Below, in pieces: positions 39,591 to 46,764 of a stretch of 58,984 nt of DNA. The notes below the pieces were generated by a model. That model worked only from the letters and a program-made list of their open reading frames with translations, did no database searches and was not told the origin of the DNA. Position 1 is the first letter of the stretch. Each line of letters starts with the position of its first letter. A program made the position numbers and the translations under genes. The stretch lies in contig DLHS01000002.1 of the NCBI GenBank assembly GCA_002483345.1, forward strand, positions 1 through 58,984. Direction: 5' to 3'. Source of the DNA: Bacteroidetes bacterium UBA7662. Lineage in GTDB: Bacteria > Bacteroidota > Bacteroidia > UBA7662.

Positions 39591-40499
39591 TTAAAATGCT
39601 GCTTCCGTCATCATATTGTTTACCACAGCACCGGCGGTATTGCCGGTAGCCACGGCATTGGCTACCGAACGCATCATGGTCACATTGTCGCCACAGGCGA
39701 ATATGCCCGGGATATTTGTTTTTTGAAACATATCTGTTTGGAGCAGGCCATGCTCTGTGCATTCGCAGCCAAGGCTTTCCGGGATTTTGCAATGTTGTTC
39801 AAAGGCTGGTCGTGCATACAGGGCGCGGAGGTTGAAGGTTGTGCCATCCCTGAAAACAAGCTGTTCAAGCTTTCCGTTCAGGTGTTTGAAGTGGGAAATT
39901 TCCTTTTCAATAACCGGTATCTGGTGCCGGTCAATTTTTTCCCTCTGTTCCTTATTCAAAGTTGATTTCCCGTTGGTAAAAATGGTCAGGTCCTGGGTCC
40001 AGTTGCGGATCAGCTGCGCATAATGGAGCGCGAAATCGCCGTTTGCCAGAATACCGGTTGTTTCATTTTTCACTTCGTACCCATGGCAATAGGGGCAATG
40101 GATGACCGTAATTCCCCAACAATCAGAAAAACCTTTTATATCCGGCAGCAAATCTCTGACACCCGTGGCGAAAATCAGTTTTTGGGCGTGAAACTCCTGG
40201 CCGGAGGTGGTTGTGATGGCAAATCCGATTTCCGTTTTTCTCCCGCTGATTGCCAGGTCGTTCAGGAAATGTACGGTTTCGTATTTCAGGACCTGGGCTT
40301 TGGCTTTCTCAGCAATGACTGCCGGTTTTTCACCGTCCTGTGTAATGAAGTTGTGAGCATGGGGGGTTTGCCTGTTGCAAGGCAAACCACTGTCGATGAT
40401 CAACACCTGCCGCAAGGCTCTGCCTAAGGCCATGGCTGCCGAAAGCCCTGCGTAACTTCCGCCTATGATGATAACGTCTGAATGCTGTTTATTTTTCAT
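39591..40499 (-). CDS. Thioredoxin-reductase-like FAD/NAD(P) oxidoreductase
   Basis: A 302-residue flavoprotein with FAD-binding GGSYAGLSAAMALGR (about 13-27), the redox pair Cys135-Pro-Tyr-Cys138 in HCPYCHGYEV, a degenerate NADPH region (ILANGDFALHYAQLI), and FAD-binding GIFACGDNV near the end. CPYCHGYE, instead of CATCDG of true thioredoxin reductase, resembles GliT/HlmI-type dithiol oxidases, so the substrate may be a small dithiol rather than thioredoxin. I chose the ATG at 40499, where homology starts. The promoter lies about 260 bases upstream. Confidence 0.85.
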   Translation of the reverse strand: MKNKQHSDVIIIGGSYAGLSAAMALGRALRQVLIIDSGLPCNRQTPHAHNFITQDGEKPAVIAEKAKAQVLKYETVHFLNDLAISGRKTEIGFAITTTSGQEFHAQKLIFATGVRDLLPDIKGFSDCWGITVIHCPYCHGYEVKNETTGILANGDFALHYAQLIRNWTQDLTIFTNGKSTLNKEQREKIDRHQIPVIEKEISHFKHLNGKLEQLVFRDGTTFNLRALYARPAFEQHCKIPESLGCECTEHGLLQTDMFQKTNIPGIFACGDNVTMMRSVANAVATGNTAGAVVNNMMTEAAF

Positions 40500-40766
40500 A
40501 TGAATATATTCCGTAAAGGCAGGTGGGCGCAGGGGCAAAGCCAACGCCCTCCTGGCCGGGCCAGCTTGTTTGAGGCAGTGTTTTCCTATCTGCTTTGACT
40601 GACTCATGCCATACCCTTTTGGTTTCCGGCTTTTTACTTTTCTGATAAACCGCCATAGGCCAGTCTTTAAAATCAGGAGTTGGCATGATTGTACAATTGT
40701 TTCCCGTACAGGCTTTCGATTCTCTCCAAAGGGCGGGTAGCGCAAGATTATTATGCAACACTGTTG
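40500..40766 (-). other. Long leader of the thioredoxin-reductase-like gene
   Basis: This stretch lies between the promoter at 40767-40774 and the ATG at 40499. Two overlapping frames stay open across it on the minus strand: one in frame with the enzyme, one ending inside its start (stop at 40489). Neither resembles a known protein. It may be an untranslated leader or a decayed gene; I support no coding sequence. Confidence 0.4.
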
Positions 40767-40774
40767 CAAATATA
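40755..40774 (-). promoter_or_regulatory. -7 element with adjacent 13-bp palindrome
   Basis: The minus strand reads TATATTTG (40774-40767), followed directly by GCAACAGTGTTGC (40767-40755), a near-perfect palindrome overlapping the expected transcription start. The TATATTTGCAAC core is shared with the operator of cassette D at 42450-42491, but there is no second 16-bp site. Confidence 0.5.
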
Positions 40775-40807
40775 GTCTTTACTTTGTAAATGCCAAATGT
40801 GAATGGG

Positions 40808-40889
40808 GTTAAACTGTAAAATGGTAAAACGGTAAAATGGTAAAACGGTAAAACGGTAAAACGGTAAAACGGTAAAAGGGTAAAACGTG
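40808..40889. repeat. Tandem array of an 8-bp unit, GGTAAAAC
   Basis: About nine to ten copies of GGTAAAAC and close variants (GGTAAAAT, GGTAAAAG) run head to tail; more scattered copies (GTTAAACGGTAAAACG) continue to about 41000. No gene is present. Eight-base tandem units can change in copy number by slippage. No spacer-repeat pattern, so it is not a CRISPR array. Confidence 0.85.
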
Positions 40890-41021
40890 TTAAACGGTAA
40901 AACGTGTCTCGTTGTAGGAGGGGTTAAACGGTAAAACGGCACTTTAGCGGTGGCTGAGCGGCGCCTAAGCCTGAGCGGGTTAAACGGTAAGGGGCATCCT
41001 GGAATCTGAAATCCCCCGGCG

Positions 41022-41069
41022 GTGCCTGAGGCCTCCGAAGGCAAAGCCATGGGAGTAACCCTCAGGCAC
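41022..41069. repeat. Inverted repeat between the tandem array and the SRPBCC-VOC gene
   Basis: GTGCCTGAGG (41022-41031) and CCTCAGGCAC (41060-41069) are perfect complements, with a small inner stem GCCT-CCGA-AGGC. It lies about 80 bases past the stop of the minus-strand SRPBCC-VOC gene and may end that transcript, though no T-tract follows. Confidence 0.65.
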
Positions 41070-41150
41070 GGAGATATACCTGTAGACTGTGGACTGGATT
41101 GCGGCGTCACATGAATCCAAAGGAAACAGGGACGTCATGGTTCACGACCC

Positions 41151-42113
41151 TCAGAGGTTCTGATAATAGATCGCCCAATTGATGCCGAATTTGTCGGTGA
41201 AGCCACCGTAGTAGGCACCCCAGGGGACTTGCTGAATCTGCATTTCAATTTCGCCACCGGCTGAAAGTTCATCGAACAGCCGTTGGGCTTCTTCTTTGGA
41301 AGCCGGTTCCAGATTGATGTGCATATTGTTTCCTTGCTTTACCGTGAAGCCCATTTCTTTGGGTGCATCGGTTCCCATCAGGATATGCCCGCCGGTGATC
41401 GGGAGCTCTACATGGAGGACCATCTCTTTCACCGCATCGGCTATGGGAGGCTGTCCGGGATGCGCCGGTACTTCGCCTAAACGCTTAATGCCGTTGATGA
41501 ACTCGGTTCTGAATACCGATCTGTAAAATTTGAAGGCTTCTTCGGTGTTTCCGGGGAAGTTTAAGTAGGTTGAAACCCTGGCCTGATTGCTGGTTTTGTT
41601 TTGTTTCCGCAGGTAGAATTGCGCGGAAATGTACTGATCCAGGTTTTCCAGCGCGGCAGAGAAGCCCTCCTTCATGCCCATGCTGATGATGGTTTCGAGG
41701 TCCTTCAGGGTTTCAAACTGCAGCTCAACGTTTACGATGGTGCCATTTTCTGCCTCCCGGAAGCTGTTTTCCCACCTGACCCTGGGTTTGGTGTTGTTCG
41801 GCACTTCGTTTTCATCGCAGAAGGCATCGGTGCCTGCATAGAACTTCAGGGGGTTGATGACTTCATAGTCAAACAAACACCAGTGAATGTCGCCTTGCGG
41901 GCCGGCCATGTGGTAGTGCCAGCGCCCGCCTTCGGCAAAGCGCATCGATTTGGTAATAGCCCGGTAAGGTTTGGGGGCCCACCACTGGTCAAGTATGTCA
42001 GCTTCCGTCCAGGCAGCCCATACGAGGTCAACCGGCGCGTCAAAACTTCTTTCTACTTTGATTTTGTTATTTTCCTTATCAGGAACGAAGTTGAATAATA
42101 CAGTCTTGTTCAT
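41151..42113 (-). CDS. Fusion of AHSA1/SRPBCC and VOC (PhnB-like) domains, cassette D
   Basis: A 320-residue protein of two parts. Residues 1-170 are an AHSA1/SRPBCC domain very close to the cassette A protein (VWAAWTEADILDQWWAPKPY, GGRWHYHMAGPQGDIHW). After a short linker (about 171-182), residues 183-320 form a VOC-fold domain of the PhnB/3-demethylubiquinone type (STYLNFPGNTEEAFKFYRSVF, EVPAHPGQPPIADAVKEMVLHVEL, GGHILMGTDAP, ending PWGAYYGGFTDKFGINWAIYY). The frame is continuous. It overlaps the ArsR stop by four bases (ATGA). A joint ligand-binding or resistance-type role is possible but unproven. Confidence 0.87.
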   Translation of the reverse strand: MNKTVLFNFVPDKENNKIKVERSFDAPVDLVWAAWTEADILDQWWAPKPYRAITKSMRFAEGGRWHYHMAGPQGDIHWCLFDYEVINPLKFYAGTDAFCDENEVPNNTKPRVRWENSFREAENGTIVNVELQFETLKDLETIISMGMKEGFSAALENLDQYISAQFYLRKQNKTSNQARVSTYLNFPGNTEEAFKFYRSVFRTEFINGIKRLGEVPAHPGQPPIADAVKEMVLHVELPITGGHILMGTDAPKEMGFTVKQGNNMHINLEPASKEEAQRLFDELSAGGEIEMQIQQVPWGAYYGGFTDKFGINWAIYYQNL

Positions 42114-42436
42114 TTTTTATTGGCTTTTAATTGTTTCAGTACGTAATCAAGCTGGTCGAAACGTTTGGCCAGTAACTGCCTGAACTGCTCCAGCCATTTT
42201 TCAATGTCTTTCATTTTATCTGCATTGAGGTGATAGTGTATTTCCCTGCCTTGTTGTTCCTGTTTCAGTATTTCACATTCGGTCAGTACCTGAAGGTGTT
42301 TAGAAACGGCCTGTCTGCTGGTGTTGAAATGTTCTGCCAGAGCATTGGGTGTCATGGCTCCAACGGCCAGGAGCAGGATGATGGCCCTGCGGGTCGGGTC
42401 GGCTATGGCCTGAAAAACATCTCTTCTCGTTTCCAT
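42110..42436 (-). CDS. ArsR-fold transcriptional repressor, cassette D
   Basis: A 108-residue winged-helix regulator beginning METRRDVFQAIADPTRRAII. Its recognition helix NTSRQAVSKHLQVLTE is nearly that of cassette A (TTRQAVSKHLRILTE), and much of the protein is alike. No metal-site cysteines. The ATG at 42436 matches the paralogues; the frame is open upstream through the operator to 42535, which is unlikely to be coding. Confidence 0.88.
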   Translation of the reverse strand: METRRDVFQAIADPTRRAIILLLAVGAMTPNALAEHFNTSRQAVSKHLQVLTECEILKQEQQGREIHYHLNADKMKDIEKWLEQFRQLLAKRFDQLDYVLKQLKANKK

Positions 42437-42449
42437 CTGTCGTTTATTT

Positions 42450-42491
42450 GCTACCAGATAGTTGCAAATATATATGCAACTATTTGATTGC
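42450..42491 (-). promoter_or_regulatory. Promoter and double operator of cassette D
   Basis: Sites GCTACCAGATAGTTGC (42450-42465) and GCAACTATTTGATTGC (42476-42491) flank a ten-base spacer containing the -7 element TATATTTG on the minus strand. The GCAAC/GTTGC ends are shared with cassette A, in keeping with the shared recognition helix. Confidence 0.72.
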
Positions 42492-42577
42492 GCAAAATTT
42501 GTTTGAATTTTTCGCGGATTTGCCTGCGTTTTCAAAAAAACGCAGGGGGAATCAGTTCTTTTGGACTGATAGCAGGC

Positions 42578-43489
42578 TTATTCAGAACTTTTTTCCTCAT
42601 CGAGGAATTTCTCCAGAAGCGGGACGATAAAGTCGGCGTCTTTGGAATGGGAACCCAAAGTGGTGATTTCGCCCATATAGGCACCATGCCCGCCGGGCAG
42701 GATGGCAAGCCGGCAGTCGGGAATGAGCTTCGACATGGCCACCATGTGTTCGGAGGAAGCTACATCCTGATCGCCATTGATGAGTAAAACAGGCGTCTGT
42801 ATGGATTGTATTTCATTGTCCGAAAATTCACGGAAGTTGATCATCCGGTCAGCGCATTTCTGAAACATATTCATCAGTTTGGTACTGTCGGGGTTCACTT
42901 TCAGAAAAGCGTCTTTATATGCCTGCGGCATTTGTTCAAAAGTGCCTTGTTTCATAAACTCCCAGAACTGGGGGAAAGTCCCGTCTTTTTTGAGCAGGGC
43001 AGAACCGGCTATGATCTTATTACACAGTTGCGGATGCCGGATGGCCAGGTGCAGCGCCGTGTTGGCGCCGTTGCTGAACCCGAAAATATCGGCCTTGCCG
43101 ATACCCAGGTTTTTCAGGAGTTGGGCCACATCATCCGCGTCCTGCTCAAAGGAAATGGGGGTGTTTCTGTCGCCCGAACGGCCATGTGCCTGCAGCTCCA
43201 CGCAGATCAGCTGCCGGTGGCGGGCAAGGAGGGGGATTACCTGCCCGAAGCTTGTCTGTATGGTCGAACCACCGCCATGCAGCAGCACCAGCGGTTTCCC
43301 CTGCCCGTATATTTCGTAGTAAATTTTCATTCCGTTGACGTCGGAATAGCCACTTTTGGCAGTGGTGTCGGCGAGGGTTTCGGTTGTCATCCGTGCATTT
43401 TTATCGTTTGTTTTTTGCGTTTCACCGCAGGCGGCCAGAAGCAGGAGTGAAAGCAGGAGGGAAGAGGCAATTTTTAGCATTGGTTGCAT
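42578..43489 (-). CDS. Alpha/beta-hydrolase lipoprotein
   Basis: A 303-residue lipoprotein. The lipobox LLAACGE puts the lipidated cysteine at residue 21. The alpha/beta hydrolase domain has LVLLHGGGSTIQT, the nucleophile elbow GFSNGANT, VLLINGDQDVASSEHMV carrying the acid, and the histidine in LPGGHGAYMG. These fit an esterase or haloperoxidase-like enzyme facing the periplasm. Substrate unknown. It lies upstream on the same strand of cassette D but is separated by that cassette's promoter. Confidence 0.87.
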   Translation of the reverse strand: MQPMLKIASSLLLSLLLLAACGETQKTNDKNARMTTETLADTTAKSGYSDVNGMKIYYEIYGQGKPLVLLHGGGSTIQTSFGQVIPLLARHRQLICVELQAHGRSGDRNTPISFEQDADDVAQLLKNLGIGKADIFGFSNGANTALHLAIRHPQLCNKIIAGSALLKKDGTFPQFWEFMKQGTFEQMPQAYKDAFLKVNPDSTKLMNMFQKCADRMINFREFSDNEIQSIQTPVLLINGDQDVASSEHMVAMSKLIPDCRLAILPGGHGAYMGEITTLGSHSKDADFIVPLLEKFLDEEKSSE

Positions 43490-43630
43490 TTACGCAGGTT
43501 TTAAAGGCTCTTTAATCCGAAATTAAACATTATCGTGCCTATTTTCAACAAAGTACATGTCCACTTCTCCCTTGTTTTTGGCTTTTATTTTGTTTTGCAG
43601 CGTCCGCCATTTCCGGCAGATACTCCTTAT

Positions 43631-44872
43631 TTATGGGGGAGATATCTTATCAATCAATAGTAAACCATCAAAATGTTTATTCAGCCGTAGTTTGTTGGTA
43701 CCTGTGAGGTCGATAAAGGTGTCGTTGATGGTGGTTTCCCCGAATAAAAAGGCATTTTCATCGGTTTGCACTTTTGGAATTGCTAAAAAGTGCACCTTAT
43801 TTTCGAGCAATTGTATGACTTCCCGGATGTCGGCCGCTTCTGTTTCTACCGGTCCCATTTGTTTTATTTTCCCGGCATTATCCGCAAAGCTTCCGTCACC
43901 CGCAAATACCCCCAGTGCGTAGGTTTCTGCTCCAAAGGGTTGCAGCAGAAACTCACCCATGACGGCTTCCTTTTCATTAAATCTGGCTATGTGATAGTTA
44001 TGCGCTACGATAATGATTTTTTTGTTTTCATAAAGGTTGTGAATCAGCCACTCCACATTCGAAGCCATCATCGAATCCCTGTCCTGCCATCTTTTATGCC
44101 AGTTTTTAGTTTGGGTAAAGGATAAAAAATAATGCAGATAGAAGATTCTGTTCTCCAGGGTTCTCCGGACAATCAGGGTTGCCTGCGTGTTGTTTTTTCC
44201 TGCCTTAACGTTGATTTGATCAGATAAAATTTGATAATCACGCAGCAATGCCTCTGTGGATGGGCGTAAGGAGTCGTATACCGCCTTCCGGTCGGAGAGC
44301 AGGTTTTTCTGCTGATTGAACCGCGATTCGAGTTGATCGTAACTGCCAGCTTCAAGTTTGAGCAGGCGGGCTTGCTCCTCCAAGAGGGTGTTAAAGGCTC
44401 CACCTGTTTTCTGGACATCAAAGCCACCGACCGATAGCTTGTTCTCCTGCACATATTCCATTAAATCCCGAAACTCCCGGGTTCTCCAACCGCCGAAAAA
44501 ACCCGTGGTCAGCTGTTCACCGGTCAGGGAATCTTTCTTTAAATCAAGCGCGCCAACTTCACCTAAACCCGACTCAAACAGAATAACCTCAAAACCCAGA
44601 TCCTGATGCAGCTTTTTTATGAGCTCATTTCTGGTGATAAATATCTCTTTTGAGCCGTGATTTAACTCCCCCAGAAGTACGATGCGTTTACCCTGAACAG
44701 CCGTTAGTACGGCCTCCCAGTTACCGTTTTGATAGCCGGCATCAACCCCTATATCATGCGCCAGGGTTTTAACCGGATGTTCCGGAAGCTGCGTCTGTTG
44801 CTGACCCGTTGCTTCTTGAAGAAAACACAGTAGTCCCAGTATGATCATTGTGCCTATATTTTTCATCCCCAT
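43631..44872 (-). CDS. Erythromycin-esterase family protein
   Basis: A 413-residue exported protein of the erythromycin esterase (EreA/SucA-like) family. It has a signal peptide (ending FLQEATGQQ), then LLGELNHGSKEIFITRNELI with the catalytic His/Glu, VILFESGLGEVGAL, FGGWRTREFRDLMEYV, WQDRDSMMASNVEWLI and IIIVAHNYHIARF. The known activity is hydrolysis of macrolide lactones by a metal-independent His/Glu mechanism. Most chromosomal Bacteroidota members are uncharacterised and may act on other substrates. I chose the ATG at 44872 so that the hydrophobic signal starts the protein. Confidence 0.85.
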   Translation of the reverse strand: MGMKNIGTMIILGLLCFLQEATGQQQTQLPEHPVKTLAHDIGVDAGYQNGNWEAVLTAVQGKRIVLLGELNHGSKEIFITRNELIKKLHQDLGFEVILFESGLGEVGALDLKKDSLTGEQLTTGFFGGWRTREFRDLMEYVQENKLSVGGFDVQKTGGAFNTLLEEQARLLKLEAGSYDQLESRFNQQKNLLSDRKAVYDSLRPSTEALLRDYQILSDQINVKAGKNNTQATLIVRRTLENRIFYLHYFLSFTQTKNWHKRWQDRDSMMASNVEWLIHNLYENKKIIIVAHNYHIARFNEKEAVMGEFLLQPFGAETYALGVFAGDGSFADNAGKIKQMGPVETEAADIREVIQLLENKVHFLAIPKVQTDENAFLFGETTINDTFIDLTGTNKLRLNKHFDGLLLIDKISPP

Positions 44873-45006
44873 CAAATTATGGTAAACGGCCGCTTGTCTG
44901 AGCACCTCCGTTGCTGATTCTAATATAGTTACCCCCGTAAACAAACCTATCTACCGGATTGAATCTTAAATAAAATTTCCTGTTAATGGTTTGTTTTGCC
45001 TGTCTT

Positions 45007-45035
45007 GACCCTGTTTGCAAGTGTTTCACAGGGTC
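45007..45035 (-). terminator. Hairpin downstream of the kdp-locus histidine kinase
   Basis: GACCCTGT (45007-45014) and ACAGGGTC (45028-45035) are perfect complements, five bases past the kinase stop at 45040. No T-tract follows on the minus strand, so termination or message stabilisation are both possible. Confidence 0.5.
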
Positions 45036-45039
45036 GTGG

Positions 45040-46764
45040 TCAGCTTGTTTTATTTAGCGTCAAGGTAAATGTACTTCCTGTTCCAAATTCACTGTCTACG
45101 CTAAGCTGCCCACCCTGCGCTTCAATGAATTCCTTGCTGATGGCTAAGCCAAGGCCGGTTCCTTCCTTTTTTGTTCCGGGAACACGGAAGTAGCGGTCGA
45201 AAATTTTGTCTTTGTATTGTGGTGCTATTCCTTGCCCGGTGTCTTTTACGGAGATTTTAACCTGTTTAGGGGTTTCCCGGATGGCCAGATAAATGGTCGA
45301 GTGGTCGTAGGAGTAGCGAATGGCATTCGAAATCAGATTGGTAATGACCCACGCTGTTTTTTCATTGTCGGCTTGTATTTTAGGAACCATGTCAGGACAA
45401 TCAATTTCAAGGGTTATCTGTTTCTGTTCTGCCTGGGTCTTTGTAGCAATGATAGCATACTGCAAAATTTCTTTCGGATTTGCGGGAAGTATGGAAAGTT
45501 GAATATTCCCGCTTTCTACCTGTGTCATTTTGAGTAATTCTCCTGTGATTTTAAGCAATCGGCTCGCATCGTCTTTTATACTCTCCACTAAATTCACCTG
45601 TTCCTCATTAAGCTTGCCTATTTGCTCATTTTCTAAAAGTTGCAAGCTCATTTTTATGGATGAAATCGGGGTTTTGAATTCGTGTGAGAGCGTAGCGATA
45701 AAATTTGTTTTGGCAGAATCTAACTCCTTGTATTCAGTAACATTGCGAAGCAGGATAACGTGTCCGATAACTTTAGCTTCAGTTTCTCCGGTAGGCACCA
45801 GGCTGATGTGCTGAATATCTTTTTCAAAATAGCCCTCTTTTCCATTCGTGTAAATTTTGATTGGTTTTAAGGGTGTAGAAGAACTTTTAGCTTCCCCCAC
45901 ATCTTTAATCAACTCACGCAATAAATCGTTCTTTAAAGCCAGGTCCTTTGAACTGCAACCAATCAGCTCTGAATCAGGCAAGCCCAGAATATGATTGGCT
46001 TCTTCATTGGCAAAAATGATTCGCATCGTATCATCCAGACCAATTACCGGGTCATGCATTTGGTCAATAAGTGTTTCTACCCGCTTTTTCTCCGTCATAA
46101 GTTTGGCTAAATTGCTGCTGTTGTATTCTTCCAATTTTTTAGCCATCGTATTAAATGATCGTGCCAGCTCACCAAATTCACTGTGGCTTTCAAAATGAAC
46201 CCTTTTTGAATAATTCTTCGCTGCAATTTGTTTGATGCTTTCTGTTAATTCTTTAATCGGATTTGCAATGTTGGATGGGAGATTGATAAGCAGAATAAAT
46301 GCAATCAAAAAGCAGGCAGTACCTGAAAGGGCAATCCAAAAAACAGCACTGCGGACTGTTTCCTGAGCCATTTGGCTTTTACGCTGGATAGATTGCATAT
46401 TCATATCCATCAGTTTGAAAATATCTTTGCGAATTTCAAATTTGATGAAGTTATCTGTTTGATTTTTTCTATATATCTCGAAATGACCGCGCAGTTCCTG
46501 TGTTACTTCCTTTTCGTTGATTTCGGAAATATTGTTTTCCTGTTTTACCAGATTTTCGTCTAACTTATTAACGGAGTTTTCCGGGCTATCATCCAATGCA
46601 ATGAGCATATTTCTTGCGTATTCCAATGTACGGTAGTTATCTACCAATACATTTTCAGTATCGGATTTCAGCTCATACATATATCTTGCGCTGACGATAC
46701 TGAGTAATATAATCATTAAAAAAAGCAACCCAACGCCAAGCGTCAATTTCGTTTTAATTTTCAT
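45040..46764 (-). CDS. Membrane histidine kinase with HAMP and PAS domains (kdp locus)
   Basis: A 574-residue inner-membrane sensor kinase. Helix 1 (about 8-28) and helix 2 (about 145-165) flank a periplasmic helical domain. They are followed by HAMP (about 165-220, NIANPIKELTESIKQIAAKNYSKRV), PAS (about 235-350), the DHp domain with phosphoaccepting His in ATLSHEFKTPISS (about 371), and an ATPase domain (NLISNAIRYS, DTGQGIAPQ, GTGLGLAIS). It starts directly after the stop of the KdpD sensor-half gene. In the standard system these two parts are one KdpD protein; here the kinase part is a different, HAMP-PAS type. Confidence 0.9.
   Translation of the reverse strand: MKIKTKLTLGVGLLFLMIILLSIVSARYMYELKSDTENVLVDNYRTLEYARNMLIALDDSPENSVNKLDENLVKQENNISEINEKEVTQELRGHFEIYRKNQTDNFIKFEIRKDIFKLMDMNMQSIQRKSQMAQETVRSAVFWIALSGTACFLIAFILLINLPSNIANPIKELTESIKQIAAKNYSKRVHFESHSEFGELARSFNTMAKKLEEYNSSNLAKLMTEKKRVETLIDQMHDPVIGLDDTMRIIFANEEANHILGLPDSELIGCSSKDLALKNDLLRELIKDVGEAKSSSTPLKPIKIYTNGKEGYFEKDIQHISLVPTGETEAKVIGHVILLRNVTEYKELDSAKTNFIATLSHEFKTPISSIKMSLQLLENEQIGKLNEEQVNLVESIKDDASRLLKITGELLKMTQVESGNIQLSILPANPKEILQYAIIATKTQAEQKQITLEIDCPDMVPKIQADNEKTAWVITNLISNAIRYSYDHSTIYLAIRETPKQVKISVKDTGQGIAPQYKDKIFDRYFRVPGTKKEGTGLGLAISKEFIEAQGGQLSVDSEFGTGSTFTLTLNKTS

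Noticed and set aside
40500..40769. N-terminal extension of the thioredoxin-reductase-like gene by 90 codons
   Set aside because: The FAD motif begins just after the ATG at 40499, and the extension would start at or before the promoter element. Its residues look non-coding.
40808..40889. Tandem GGTAAAAC units considered as a CRISPR array
   Set aside because: The units are 8 bp and contiguous, with no unique spacers and no cas genes nearby.
21278..42436. ArsR paralogues considered as metal sensors
   Set aside because: None has the CxC motif in the expected helix or other clustered Cys/His ligands, and no metal transporter is in their operons.
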